Numbered from the stretch's first letter, positions 1-8,122 are shown. The stretch is DNA of 64,000 nt from Fodinibius sp964490705 (GCA_964490705.1 CAZBCG010000011.1:22285-86284), one strand, 5' to 3'. The notes: a model not told the origin generated them from the letters alone. Translations and numbers: made by a program.

Positions 1-400
1 AATCCACCGTTACATCAATCTGATATTTACCCGTGCTTGTTTCTTTAATTTGATGAACCTTGCCCGAAAAGGTGAGTTCTTGCCAAGTGTAGCTGTTAAG
101 AACAGTGGCTTTTGGTGGGGGTTCCCGGTAATCAAAAAAGGAGTGCCAGGCGCTGCCAAAGGCAAGGATCAATCCTAGGTAGCAGGCGATGGCCGATCGT
201 GACAGGCTGGGTCGGAAGTAGTGTTGGTGCAGCAGTTCAAATCCCACATACAACAAGGCAAATGATGCAACGATGGCAATCCATATGGGCGTCGAAAGAT
301 CAAAATGATAGTCCGCCAGAATGCCCGCGACCATCAGCAGCGCCAACCTGACGGCGGGATACGAAGCAAAGGGGAATCGATATTTTTGATGGATATCCAC
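1..400 (-). CDS. comEC: ComEC/Rec2-family DNA uptake channel, N-terminal part (runs off the left edge)
   Basis: This is the 5' end of a leftward gene, read by translating the reverse strand; the rest lies outside the window. The reading frame is open from an in-frame TAA just upstream of about position 434, and GTG at 400-398 is the most plausible start. The product begins with a short basic segment and FPFASYPAVRLALLMVAGIL, then further hydrophobic helices, then a soluble strand-rich part starting near TFSGKVHQIKE. This matches the DUF4131 N-terminal domain of ComEC proteins: membrane helices followed by an OB-like periplasmic domain. ComEC moves transforming single-stranded DNA across the inner membrane. 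The competence and metallo-beta-lactamase-like domains cannot be seen here. The family call rests on pattern recognition of about 130 residues, and the start is uncertain because no clear ribosome binding site is present. Confidence 0.6.
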   Translation of the reverse strand, partial: MDIHQKYRFPFASYPAVRLALLMVAGILADYHFDLSTPIWIAIVASFALLYVGFELLHQHYFRPSLSRSAIACYLGLILAFGSAWHSFFDYREPPPKATVLNSYTWQELTFSGKVHQIKETSTGKYQIDVTVD

Positions 401-567
401 ATAGGTATGACCGTTGAGCAGCCTAATCCTTACTTATTAAATTATGTTTCAGTAAAAAGATACGCTTTGAAATGGCGTTGTCGGTGCTTATAATTTTATC
501 GCAGATCAGAATTGACAACTTTTCTGTGGATTAACAGAGCTGAAAACCGCAATTAAATGCTAAGAAT

Positions 568-1590
568 ATGAAATTCGGGAAGTCGCTAATTTTTGCATTG
601 GTAATGGGATTGATGCTGGGCTGTTCAAGTACGGCAGACCAGCAGGATACGACGAAAAAAGACTGGGCACTGGTGATTCACGGCGGTGCCGGAACGATCT
701 CGAAAGATAAGCCGGATTCGGTTATCACGGCCTATCAAAATGATCTGAATGAGGCGCTTTCGATTGGCGAAGAAATTCTTGCTGATGGTGGTTCTGCATT
801 GGATGCGGTGGAACAGGCGATCAACTATATGGAAGATAATCCCAGGTTTAATGCCGGCAAGGGCGCCGTTTTTACCCATGACGGCGGACACGAACTGGAT
901 GCGGCGATTATGGTGGGTAACAGTCGCAAAGCCGGAACTATTACGGGTGTTAAAACCGTGAAAAATCCCATTTCACTGGCCCGAATTGTGATGGAAAATT
1001 CAAAGCACGTGATGTTTGCCGGAGATGGTGCTGAAGAATATGCCAATCAATTTGATCTGGAACGGGTAAATCAGGATTATTTTTACACCGAACAGCGCTA
1101 CAAAGCTTGGAAGCGTGCACTGCAGGAAGAAAGTCAGTCTGGTGTGTCGGAGCAAGAAGATACAGGCAAATATTATATAAAGGATAAGTACGGTACCGTT
1201 GGAGCTGTTGCTATTGATAAAGACGGACAAATTGTAGCGGGGACCTCTACCGGCGGCATGACAAACAAGAAATTTGGTCGCGTTGGTGATGTACCCATTG
1301 TCGGGGCCGGGACCTATGCGAGTGATGTGGTTGCTGTTTCGATGACCGGCTGGGGCGAAAAGATTATGCGTGCTGTATCGGGACATACAATCAGCGCCTA
1401 TATGAAACACAAACCGGCAACGATTGAAGAGGCCGGCAGTTATCTGCTGGAGGATGTACTAAATGAAGGCGAAGCCGGAATGATTGCTGTGGATAAATAT
1501 GGCAATACCTACATGGGGATGAATACAACGGGCATGTTTCGTGGGACTGTTGACTCGGAAGGGAATCGGGAAGTCGCCATCTGGGAATAA
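568..1590 (+). CDS. Isoaspartyl peptidase / L-asparaginase (Ntn-hydrolase), lipoprotein
   Basis: A 340-residue type 2 asparaginase/isoaspartyl dipeptidase that hydrolyses isoaspartyl peptides and possibly asparagine. The N-terminus has a lipoprotein signal with lipobox LMLGC (Cys19), so the enzyme is probably anchored at the periplasmic face or outer membrane. The hallmark motifs are present: HGGAG near residue 38, NAGKGAVFTHDG near 95, and the autocleavage site GTVGAVA, where Thr210 becomes the N-terminal nucleophile of the beta subunit. STGGMTNK and GAGTYA substrate-loop motifs follow. Length and order fit the family. The gene converges on the next leftward gene, with a hairpin of the GTGTTAA family between the two stops. 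The exact substrate is inferred. Confidence 0.93.
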   Translation: MKFGKSLIFALVMGLMLGCSSTADQQDTTKKDWALVIHGGAGTISKDKPDSVITAYQNDLNEALSIGEEILADGGSALDAVEQAINYMEDNPRFNAGKGAVFTHDGGHELDAAIMVGNSRKAGTITGVKTVKNPISLARIVMENSKHVMFAGDGAEEYANQFDLERVNQDYFYTEQRYKAWKRALQEESQSGVSEQEDTGKYYIKDKYGTVGAVAIDKDGQIVAGTSTGGMTNKKFGRVGDVPIVGAGTYASDVVAVSMTGWGEKIMRAVSGHTISAYMKHKPATIEEAGSYLLEDVLNEGEAGMIAVDKYGNTYMGMNTTGMFRGTVDSEGNREVAIWE

Positions 1591-1593
1591 CAA

Positions 1594-1680
1594 AGTGTTA
1601 ATGCTAGGAACGTGTTAATGTGTTAAGGAACAACCAAAAATGACTTAATAGTAAAACGTTAACACATAAACACGTTTACC
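1594..1680. repeat. Intergenic hairpin of the GTGTTAA family (copy without a gene)
   Basis: The left arm CGTGTTAATGTGTTAA (1611-1626) and the right arm TTAACACATAAACACG (1659-1674) are complementary at 15 of 16 positions around a 32-nt loop. The left side also contains a second GTGTTAATG word (1595-1603). It lies between two convergent stop codons and could act as a bidirectional terminator. The same words flank the four-helix-bundle gene near 26 kb. Confidence 0.75.
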
Positions 1681-1681
1681 C

Positions 1682-2432
1682 TTAAAAGTTGTTATAAAAC
1701 TGTTCCCGTAACTCTTGAATATAGATGCCGATACTGTTGCGGAGCTCAAAAAGCTGCTCGTGGAAATAGATGTATTGGTTTTGGGTGATGTAGGGAGCGC
1801 CTTTTAAATCACGCTGAAGAATGGTAAGCGCATCATTAGCGCAGTGCAACGCTTTTTTGGTGTAGGCAATATTACCACCCAGAAATTCTCGATCGAAGCC
1901 AAAAGAGTATCCGCCCGTAATTTTAGCACTCACTTTGAGTACGTTGCCGATAAAGCTGTTGTACTCCGGTGTAAAAAAACTTGGGATTGATACTTTCCGC
2001 CCATTGCAGGATAATGGCAGCCAGCTCCCGGGCATCATTGTAGATATCAAAAGTGTCGATGGAGCCGTTTTCAGAAAGGGCAAAATCGGAGCTTAACTCT
2101 TTCCACTCTTCCCCGTCATCGTAGTCGTCGTCATCTTCCAGTTCATCGAAAAAGAAATCATCGAGGTCGCCATCCCAATCCTCATCAAAATCTTCGTCAT
2201 CTTCATCCGGGAAGTAGGCCTCATCAATCTGTAGCTCTTCTTCGATAAACGCATCCACAGCATCTAGCTCATCGGAACTTTCTTGCAACAGAATTAGCCA
2301 TCGCGGAGTATTCTGCGAGTAATCGGGAGCAATAAACTGTCGCAAATGAGAGCTCTGTTTTTCTATTTCGTTTAGGTGAGCTTCCCAGTCGTGCTCATCC
2401 CAAATATCATCATGGAAATCACCGTTAAACAT
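1682..2432 (-). pseudogene. Acidic hypothetical protein, frameshifted in a homopolymer
   Basis: Two overlapping leftward frames make one protein. The upstream part (2432 to about 1973) reads MFNGDFHDD... and has a very acidic stretch (Asp/Glu-rich, roughly residues 75-110). It ends in an improbable tail after ESINPKFF. The downstream part continues in another frame with FFTPEYNSFIGNVLKVS and ends at 1682. The switch falls at a run of seven A on the plus strand (1973-1979); six A would restore a single frame of about 250 residues. Either the genome has a slippage mutation or this is a base-calling error. I do not recognise a family: it is cytoplasmic-looking, has no signal peptide, and its C-terminal half looks helical. 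It lies downstream of the PNP gene on the same strand. Confidence 0.7.
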
Positions 2433-2618
2433 AAAAATGGATATTAGATGATGCGATTAATTAGTGTCGTGACTACCACCCAAATGGATCAGTCACGCAC
2501 CAGATAAGTAACGCTTTTTAGAGATAAATTGGTATAGAAATTTTTTGGGATGTTAAGTCGCACCAGAACGGTGTTGCCCAATACTGTACGGCAAACAAAA
2601 TGAAAAGGCTTGAGCGAA

Positions 2619-3455
2619 TTACAGTCGCTCCAACACGCCCTTAATAATCTGCGACATTTTAGGCTCGGCCATACCCGCTGCTGCGACGACTTCCTCAATA
2701 TTTACCGGTTCCAGCGCATCGGGGAAGCATTCATCCGTAATCACTGAAATGCCGAGAACTTCCATGCCCATGTGCACGGCCGCAATTACTTCGGGGACGG
2801 TACTCATTCCCACCACATCGGCGCCGATCATGCGCAGAAAGCGATATTCGGCTTTGGTTTCCATGGTGGGTCCGCTGAGCGCAAGATAGACGCCTTCGTG
2901 CATTTTGATGCTGTTGTCCAGCGCTACCTGCTCGGCTACATCGCGGAGCCGCTCGGTGTAAGGGTCGCTCATATCCGGAAATCGAGGCCCGAGTTCATCA
3001 TCATTGGGACCAATCAGCGGGTTGTCGCCAAACATGTTGATATGATCGTTGATCAGCATGATATCGCCGCGCTCAAAATTGGGATTCATCCCGCCGCAGG
3101 CGTTGCTGACAATAAGGGTGCTGGCACTGAGCGCTTTAATTACGCGGATCGGGAAAGCAATCTCCTGCATCGAATATCCTTCGTAATAATGAAAGCGCCC
3201 CTGCATAGCCACGACATTTTTACCGCTTAGCGTGCCAAAAAGCAGTTCTCCAGCATGACTTTCGACCGTGGAAACGGGGAAGTGTGGGATATCGGAATAC
3301 GAGATGCTATTATCTACTTCAATTTCGTCTCCCAGATTTCCAAGTCCTGTGCCCAGGATAATGAGATAATCGGGACGTTCATCGGTTTGGTCTTTGAGAA
3401 AGTTAAGCGCTTCTTGTCGCTTGTTGCGGAATTCTTCTACAGATTCACGGTCCAT
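2619..3455 (-). CDS. Purine-nucleoside phosphorylase (trimeric, PNP/MTAP family)
   Basis: A 278-residue enzyme of nucleoside phosphorylase family 2, which splits purine nucleosides with phosphate to free base and (deoxy)ribose-1-phosphate for purine salvage. Visible motifs are the phosphate-binding GTGLG (residues 35-39), HAGELLFG, the QGRFHYYEGY loop, SNACGGMN, SGPTMETKAEYR and GMSTVPEVI. In the base-recognition segment the sequence is VITDECFPD: an Asp stands where human PNP has Asn243 (ITN). Asp at this place is typical of enzymes acting on 6-aminopurines such as MTAP, so substrate preference is open. The gene follows the DivIVA-like gene on the same strand with a 134-bp gap. Confidence 0.93.
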   Translation of the reverse strand: MDRESVEEFRNKRQEALNFLKDQTDERPDYLIILGTGLGNLGDEIEVDNSISYSDIPHFPVSTVESHAGELLFGTLSGKNVVAMQGRFHYYEGYSMQEIAFPIRVIKALSASTLIVSNACGGMNPNFERGDIMLINDHINMFGDNPLIGPNDDELGPRFPDMSDPYTERLRDVAEQVALDNSIKMHEGVYLALSGPTMETKAEYRFLRMIGADVVGMSTVPEVIAAVHMGMEVLGISVITDECFPDALEPVNIEEVVAAAGMAEPKMSQIIKGVLERL

Positions 3456-3589
3456 GTGGTAAAAGCTACTTTTTGGTTAAATGGCTTAAAAAAATAGTGA
3501 AAGCAGAGCAAAAAATATATTGTTTGGAGATGGCAGGGATGAGAAATAGCAAAGGGAAAATAAGAAATGAAGGTCCTATGCTCTTATAC

Positions 3590-4219
3590 CTAGTCTAACT
3601 CGTCGATGATATCGTCCATGTCTTCGGCGCCGGGTGGCAGCGGCTGGGCTTCATCCTCAAAATCTTCGGAGTCCTGATCATCAGTTAATTTCTTTTTGCG
3701 GCGCTCGGCTTTTTCGTTGAGCTTATCAGAGAATTTGTCATCATCAGCGGGCAGATCAAAGAGGGCGGCCTCATCCTTGGAGAACTGTTCCAGCGATTCC
3801 TGGGCCATTTCCAGATACGAGCGAATGCCGCCGATGATTTCTTTGCGCCGGTCGAGCAGGCGAATAATACTTTGGCGTACCTGCTGGCGCTGTTGCGTAG
3901 CCTCGCGGATGATCGATTCGGCCTCCATTTCCGCCTTTTCGATTTTGTTGCGGGCATCTTTGCGGGCCCCGGTCAGCTTTTGTTCGGCTGATTCTTTAGC
4001 CGTTTGCAGCGTTTCGTGGAGGGCTTCCTCAACGCGCTCGTAATGCTTGAGTTTTTCTTCCAGCTCATCAATACGTTCTTCAAGCTCCCGATTTTTAGCG
4101 ACAAGATGTTCCCATTCGTTGGACATCAGGTTAAGAAAAGCCTGTACCTCTGCCTTGTCATATCCGCGAAGCGATTTCTCAAACTCCTGTTGCTTAATTT
4201 CAAGTGCTGTAAGTTTCAT
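3590..4219 (-). CDS. DivIVA-domain coiled-coil protein
   Basis: A 209-residue protein that opens with the DivIVA signature: MKLTALEIKQQEFEKSLRGY followed by DKAEVQAFL, the membrane/curvature-binding N-terminal domain. Long coiled coil spans about residues 30-150, and the acidic tail is low-complexity and ends in DDIIDELD. DivIVA-family proteins mark curved membrane at poles or septa and recruit division or envelope partners. The gene sits in one leftward run after yggS and three small membrane coiled-coil genes. In many Gram-positive genomes yggS and divIVA are neighbours near division genes, so a cell-envelope or division role is a reasonable inference. Confidence 0.85.
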   Translation of the reverse strand: MKLTALEIKQQEFEKSLRGYDKAEVQAFLNLMSNEWEHLVAKNRELEERIDELEEKLKHYERVEEALHETLQTAKESAEQKLTGARKDARNKIEKAEMEAESIIREATQQRQQVRQSIIRLLDRRKEIIGGIRSYLEMAQESLEQFSKDEAALFDLPADDDKFSDKLNEKAERRKKKLTDDQDSEDFEDEAQPLPPGAEDMDDIIDELD

Positions 4220-4263
4220 ATCGGTTGCCCTAAATACTCAGGAAAATTGGTGAAAGTTGACGC

Positions 4264-4635
4264 TTATTCTTGAAGCATGTTTTGTAGATTGTTATCGCCA
4301 CTCGAGCTGGATTGTTCCTGCTCAGTTTCGCGATCCTCTATTTCGATGTTTTGTTTTGGGGCCTCAATCTGTTTGGTACTTTTTGAGGATTCCGTTTTGG
4401 TGCCCTCATCCTCATTGGCAATAATAGCCTCGAGGTTCTGCAATCGGCTTTCGGTATCTTTTTTGTATTGCATAAATGCCTTCGCCAGCCGATCGAACTG
4501 CTCTTCTTCAATTGAACTGTTATTCCTGTTGATCCATGCTTTTATCAACCCAAAAGTCTTAGCGGCTAAGTAACCAACAAGAGCAAAAGCTCCAATTGAG
4601 CCAACTAATGCAACTACCATCTCTTCAAAACTCAT
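4264..4635 (-). CDS. Small membrane coiled-coil protein, PspB-like paralogue 3
   Basis: A 123-residue protein with one N-terminal membrane segment (about residues 5-30), then AWINRNNSSIEEE, a short amphipathic/coiled-coil block with RLQNLEAIIA, and a polar Ser/Glu/Gln-rich tail. The arrangement of one helix, a coiled coil and a LEAII-type motif resembles phage-shock protein B, but the similarity is structural and weak. It is clearly paralogous to the upstream gene (both have GLIKAWINR and FDRLA(K/R)AF). Its ATG overlaps the upstream stop by four bases (ATGA), so translation is probably coupled. Confidence 0.75.
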   Translation of the reverse strand: MSFEEMVVALVGSIGAFALVGYLAAKTFGLIKAWINRNNSSIEEEQFDRLAKAFMQYKKDTESRLQNLEAIIANEDEGTKTESSKSTKQIEAPKQNIEIEDRETEQEQSSSSGDNNLQNMLQE

Positions 4636-4922
4636 GGTCGAACCTGGTCTTTAGATTTTAAATCATTGCTCAAACTACTATCGTTTCTGGGAGCCTCAAT
4701 TTGCGAAAAATCATTACCCCGATCCTCATCTTCAGCGATAATAGTTTCAAGGTGTTGAACTCGTTCGGTCATCTCTTTTTTGTGTTCTACAAATGCCCGA
4801 GCTAACCGATCAAAATTTTCTCCGATTTCACTATTGCCGGAATCCCTGTTAATCCAGGCTTTGATCAATCCTGTAGCACAGGCAATAGCTACAATGGTGA
4901 CAACAAAGATTTCTCCTTCCAT
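4632..4922 (-). CDS. Small membrane coiled-coil protein, PspB-like paralogue 2
   Basis: A 96-residue protein with an N-terminal membrane helix (about residues 4-23), GLIKAWINRD, the coiled-coil block FDRLARAFVEHKKEMTERVQ, the motif HLETIIAEDED, and a short disordered tail. It is closely related to the next gene downstream. Its start codon overlaps the stop of the gene upstream in a TAATG arrangement, and its own stop overlaps the following start. No characterised function is known to me. Topology suggests a membrane anchor with a cytoplasmic coiled coil able to pair with its two neighbours. Confidence 0.72.
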   Translation of the reverse strand: MEGEIFVVTIVAIACATGLIKAWINRDSGNSEIGENFDRLARAFVEHKKEMTERVQHLETIIAEDEDRGNDFSQIEAPRNDSSLSNDLKSKDQVRP

Positions 4923-5236
4923 TACTTGCTCCTCCGTTTATTTGCGATATCAGAGACTTCCTGCTGATTTTCTTCCTTGATGGAGTCATCATCAATCTCA
5001 ATTTCTTCCATGCCGCGTCCTGCACCGGTCGAAAAATCCTCGGGTTCACCGGCCGCAATAGCTTCAAGGTTTTCAATGCGACCCTTCAGCGAATTGACGA
5101 GCTTGCGCAGATCCTCGACCTCTTCCTCATTTTGGCGACTGCGGTTCATCATCGACATCTTATTTTTTTGATATTCGATGATAAAGCCACCGATAATTGC
5201 CACGAGCGGTATGAGAACCCAGATCCAAGCTGCCAT
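4922..5236 (-). CDS. Small membrane coiled-coil protein, PspB-like paralogue 1
   Basis: A 104-residue protein and the first of three translationally coupled genes. It has an N-terminal membrane helix (MAAWIWVLIPLVAIIGGFII), a basic linker, a coiled coil with EEEVEDLRKLVNSLKGRIEN, and the motif LEAIAAGEPEDF, which recalls the ALESILDAE segment of PspB. The C-terminal part is acidic and then basic. It shares the layout of the two downstream genes but has diverged more. It lies 81 bp downstream of yggS and is probably cotranscribed with it. A phage-shock-like membrane stress role is only a hypothesis. Confidence 0.74.
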   Translation of the reverse strand: MAAWIWVLIPLVAIIGGFIIEYQKNKMSMMNRSRQNEEEVEDLRKLVNSLKGRIENLEAIAAGEPEDFSTGAGRGMEEIEIDDDSIKEENQQEVSDIANKRRSK

Positions 5237-5317
5237 GTTATTTAAATTCTTTAGTTGTGATTATGTAATGTACTAAATTGTAACAATATTGAAAGGATGG
5301 TATAACGATAATTTCGG

Positions 5318-6022
5318 TTAGTAGTTACGTTCGCCAAAGATGGCGCGTCCCACGCGTACCATGGTCGAACCCTCCTCGATAGCTATTTCCATATCATTGG
5401 TCATACCCATCGAAAGTTCATCGAGCTGAACATTGTCGGATTCAAATTTCCGGTGATTGTCACGGATTTCGCGCAGCTTTTGAAATTCCGGACGCACGCT
5501 TTCCACTTCATCGGCATCGACAAACGTGGCCATTCCCATCAGCCCTCGAACGCGGACGTGATCGAGCCCTTGCGCATACTCCAGAATTCCTTTCAGATCA
5601 CTGGCCTCGCAGCCGCTCTTTTGGTCTTCGCCGCTGATGTTGATCTGCACCAGCGTATTAATGACGCGGTCGATACGGGAGGCTCGTTTCTCAATTTCTC
5701 TCAGGTATTTCGATTTTGATATCGAATGAATCCAGTTTACCCGCTGCACCATATATTTGATCTTATTGGTCTGCAGGTTGCCTACCATATGCCACTGGAT
5801 TTGCTGCTCCTCGTATTCATCCATTTTGTCCTGCAGTTCCCTGGCGCGGTTTTCCCCAAAGTGAATCTGTCCGCAATCAAAGGCTTTTTTGATGTCATCC
5901 AGCGGCTTCATCTTGCTTACGGCCACCAGTGTAATTTCATTGGGATCTCGACCCGCTTTTTCACAGGCATTGGCAATTCGGTCTTTGAGATTAACAATGT
6001 TTTGACAAATATCTTCGGCCAT
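5318..6022 (-). CDS. YggS/PLPBP-family pyridoxal phosphate homeostasis protein
   Basis: A 234-residue member of the YggS family, which binds pyridoxal 5'-phosphate without a known catalytic reaction and buffers PLP and amino-acid metabolism. The PLP lysine is Lys37 in VAVSKMKP; FGENRARELQDK, IQWHMVGNLQTNK, IHSISKS, GLMGMATF and LSMGMTNDMEIAIEEGSTMVRVG motifs follow in family order. Length is normal. It is the first gene of the leftward run leading to the three small membrane genes and the DivIVA-like gene. The yggS-divIVA association is seen in many phyla, although the link is not mechanistically explained. Confidence 0.95.
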   Translation of the reverse strand: MAEDICQNIVNLKDRIANACEKAGRDPNEITLVAVSKMKPLDDIKKAFDCGQIHFGENRARELQDKMDEYEEQQIQWHMVGNLQTNKIKYMVQRVNWIHSISKSKYLREIEKRASRIDRVINTLVQINISGEDQKSGCEASDLKGILEYAQGLDHVRVRGLMGMATFVDADEVESVRPEFQKLREIRDNHRKFESDNVQLDELSMGMTNDMEIAIEEGSTMVRVGRAIFGERNY

Positions 6023-6287
6023 GGAGCAGTCGGTTATTTGGGTTCAAAGGTGTAGCTAATATGATAACGGAAATTCAACAGTAGATAATTAAGCAAGTCA
6101 TCAATCCGGTTAAAAATAAGCTTTTAAGAAAGCTATTAAAATGGTATTTTATGAGTCTGAAACAAAGAATCGAACATACTTTGATCACTCACACACTGAG
6201 TATTTTTTATTTCGAATCTGATATAATCGCTTTTCACCTCAGGTGCGATTCAACCGCAATGCCAAAGCACGGGGGGCGATAGCCAGA

Positions 6288-7343
6288 ATGAATATTCAGG
6301 TTCGGCATATTTCCACCTTTCTGCACCAATGGGCGCCCCCCAATACCAAACTCGATTATGACAACGTCGGTCTTCTCATCGGCGATCCCAACCAAGAAAT
6401 TTCACGCGTTTTAACCTGCCTCGATGTTACGCTGGATGTTGTTGGCGAAGCCATCCAGAATGATTGTGATCTTATCGTTGCCCACCATCCGCTCATTTTT
6501 AACAGTATTGATCGCATTAATCCCACCAATGAGCAGGGTAAAATTATTTTCAAGCTGATTAAAAATGATATTGCGCTCATCGCTGCGCATACGAATCTCG
6601 ATGCGGCGCTCGATGGCGTCTCATTTGTGCTGGGCCAAAAGTTGGGATTAGAAAACCTGAAATTCCTGGATAATAATTATAATATCAGCCGAAAAATTGT
6701 GCTGACAACCAGCCATTCCGACAGTGAATCGGTGCTAAAGTTATTGAACTACTACTCAGCTGAAGAAGCGCATTATTATAAGGTGGAGGGCAAAAAAGAC
6801 GGGCAATATACTTATGAGGCGATTATGGATGAACACAACGTCTCGGATCTGAAGAAAGGGCTTGAGAAAAACGGGCTGCTCCATCGCGGTAGTTTTCAGG
6901 TGATGGATGTTGCCAGTCCGTCGAATAATGTAGGCATGGGCGTTGTAGGATTTTATCGCGACAAGGGATTAACGCAACAGCAGTTTTTGGATACCGTTGC
7001 CGATGCACTGAATGTGAAGGCGGTGCGATTTTCGGGCTCGGTTGATCGCATCAAAAAAGTGGCTGTGTGTGGTGGTGCCGGTGTATCGCTGGCTCGCAAG
7101 GCGATCGGGCAGGGCGCACAGGCCTTTGTGACATCAGATATTAAGTACCACGATTATTTTACTGACACTGAAGATTTTTTACTGGTCGATGTAGGCCATT
7201 ACGAAAGCGAAGTGCCCATGGTGGCGGCGCTTCAGCAGGAATTGTCGGAAGCTTTTGAACAGCTTGACGTAATTGAAACCGAAATAACCACCAATCCAAT
7301 GCAGGTTTTTATACCTGATCATAAACAAAATCCGCAGGAATAA
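6288..7343 (+). CDS. Nif3-like dinuclear metal centre protein (YbgI/NIF3 family)
   Basis: A 351-residue protein starting with MNIQVRHISTFLHQWAPP. The frame is open upstream to a GTG at 6243, but ATG 6288 gives the conserved family N-terminus. Metal-binding motifs are present: DNVGLLIGDP, AHHPLIFNSI, AHTNLDAA and DVGHYESEVP. The central region (about residues 130-240) is the PII-like insert found in the longer members of the family. Proposed roles include GTP cyclohydrolase-related or metal-dependent hydrolase activity, none firmly settled. The next gene, 20 bp downstream, encodes a protein of the zinc-ribbon coiled-coil family that is very commonly paired with Nif3, which supports both calls. 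Confidence 0.93.
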   Translation: MNIQVRHISTFLHQWAPPNTKLDYDNVGLLIGDPNQEISRVLTCLDVTLDVVGEAIQNDCDLIVAHHPLIFNSIDRINPTNEQGKIIFKLIKNDIALIAAHTNLDAALDGVSFVLGQKLGLENLKFLDNNYNISRKIVLTTSHSDSESVLKLLNYYSAEEAHYYKVEGKKDGQYTYEAIMDEHNVSDLKKGLEKNGLLHRGSFQVMDVASPSNNVGMGVVGFYRDKGLTQQQFLDTVADALNVKAVRFSGSVDRIKKVAVCGGAGVSLARKAIGQGAQAFVTSDIKYHDYFTDTEDFLLVDVGHYESEVPMVAALQQELSEAFEQLDVIETEITTNPMQVFIPDHKQNPQE

Positions 7344-7363
7344 ACGACGATACCCTAAAATCT

Positions 7364-8098
7364 ATGGAAGAAGTACTTCAACAATTAGCTAATCTTCAAT
7401 ATATCGACAGCAGAATCGACGAGCTAAAACAGTTGCGGGGCGATCTGCCAGAAGAAATCCTCGATATTGAGACCGATATCAATCGGTATGAAGCCAAGAT
7501 TGAGCGCCTGGAAGAGGAAAAGAAAGAGCTGAAGGTTGAGCGCGATAACCTGGAGCTTGAGATCAAGGACGCTCAAAATAAGATGGATAAATACGAGGAG
7601 CAGCAGATGTCGGTGCGCAATAACCGCGAATACGATGCTCTGACGAAAGAGATTGAGTCTCAAAAGCAGATTATCGAAAACTCGGAGTCGCGCAAGGAGG
7701 AGATCGAGAAGCGCCTGGAAGAGATCGATCCCGAGATGGAAAAGCTGCAGGAAGAGCTCGACGATACCCAAGAGCTCTATGAAGAGAAGCAAGAAAATCT
7801 CGAAGAGGTGAAAAAAGACACCCAAAAAGAGGAAGATATGCTTGAGGAAAAGCGCGAAGAGGTCGAAAAAAATATCGACGATCGCTATCTGAAAAGCTAT
7901 AATCGTCTTCGCAATGGACTTTCTAACGGTTTGGCGGTAGTACCAATGGAAAAAGGTGCTGCGCTGGGCATGGCATTGCCTCCCCAAACACAGGTCGAAG
8001 TTCGTCATAAGAATAAGATCATTATTGACGAAAACAGCGGACGCATTGTTGTGCATCCGTCATTCTTTGAGAAGGCTGAAGAGCAGCTGTCGCTCTAA
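7364..8098 (+). CDS. Coiled-coil protein of the C4 zinc-ribbon family, lacking its cysteines
   Basis: A 244-residue protein that is almost entirely long coiled coil from about residue 10 to 185, followed by the conserved segment RNGLSNGLAVVPMEKGAALG and MALPPQTQVEVR, ending in IIIDENSGRIVVHPSFF. Family members have a C4 zinc ribbon here: two Cys in the GxCGGC-type knuckle and two in CxxCGRIL. In this copy the positions read GAALGM and DENSGR, so all four ligands are missing although the surrounding frame is conserved. The fold may persist without zinc. It follows the Nif3-like gene in an operon and is followed by a strong terminator. Function is unknown; roles in DNA or RNA transactions have been suggested for the family. 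Confidence 0.88.
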   Translation: MEEVLQQLANLQYIDSRIDELKQLRGDLPEEILDIETDINRYEAKIERLEEEKKELKVERDNLELEIKDAQNKMDKYEEQQMSVRNNREYDALTKEIESQKQIIENSESRKEEIEKRLEEIDPEMEKLQEELDDTQELYEEKQENLEEVKKDTQKEEDMLEEKREEVEKNIDDRYLKSYNRLRNGLSNGLAVVPMEKGAALGMALPPQTQVEVRHKNKIIIDENSGRIVVHPSFFEKAEEQLSL

Positions 8099-8122
8099 CA
8101 CGTTTTACTAGATTTACAAAAG

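Noticed and set aside
112..493. Two short plus-strand frames at the left edge
   Set aside because: They are shadows of the leftward ComEC-like gene, whose hydrophobic frame is open through the same stretch.
1973..1979. Programmed frameshift at the seven-A run
   Set aside because: No stimulatory structure or slippery heptamer of known type is visible; a simple indel or sequencing error is more likely.
2489..2698. Minus-strand open frame of 69 residues overlapping the end of the PNP gene
   Set aside because: Overlaps PNP by 80 bp in another frame, has no recognisable features, and is best seen as a chance frame.
7424..8056. Long minus-strand open frame of 210 residues, Leu/Phe-rich
   Set aside because: It is the antisense of a Glu/Lys-rich coiled-coil gene; the composition is a mirror of the real gene and no family is recognisable.
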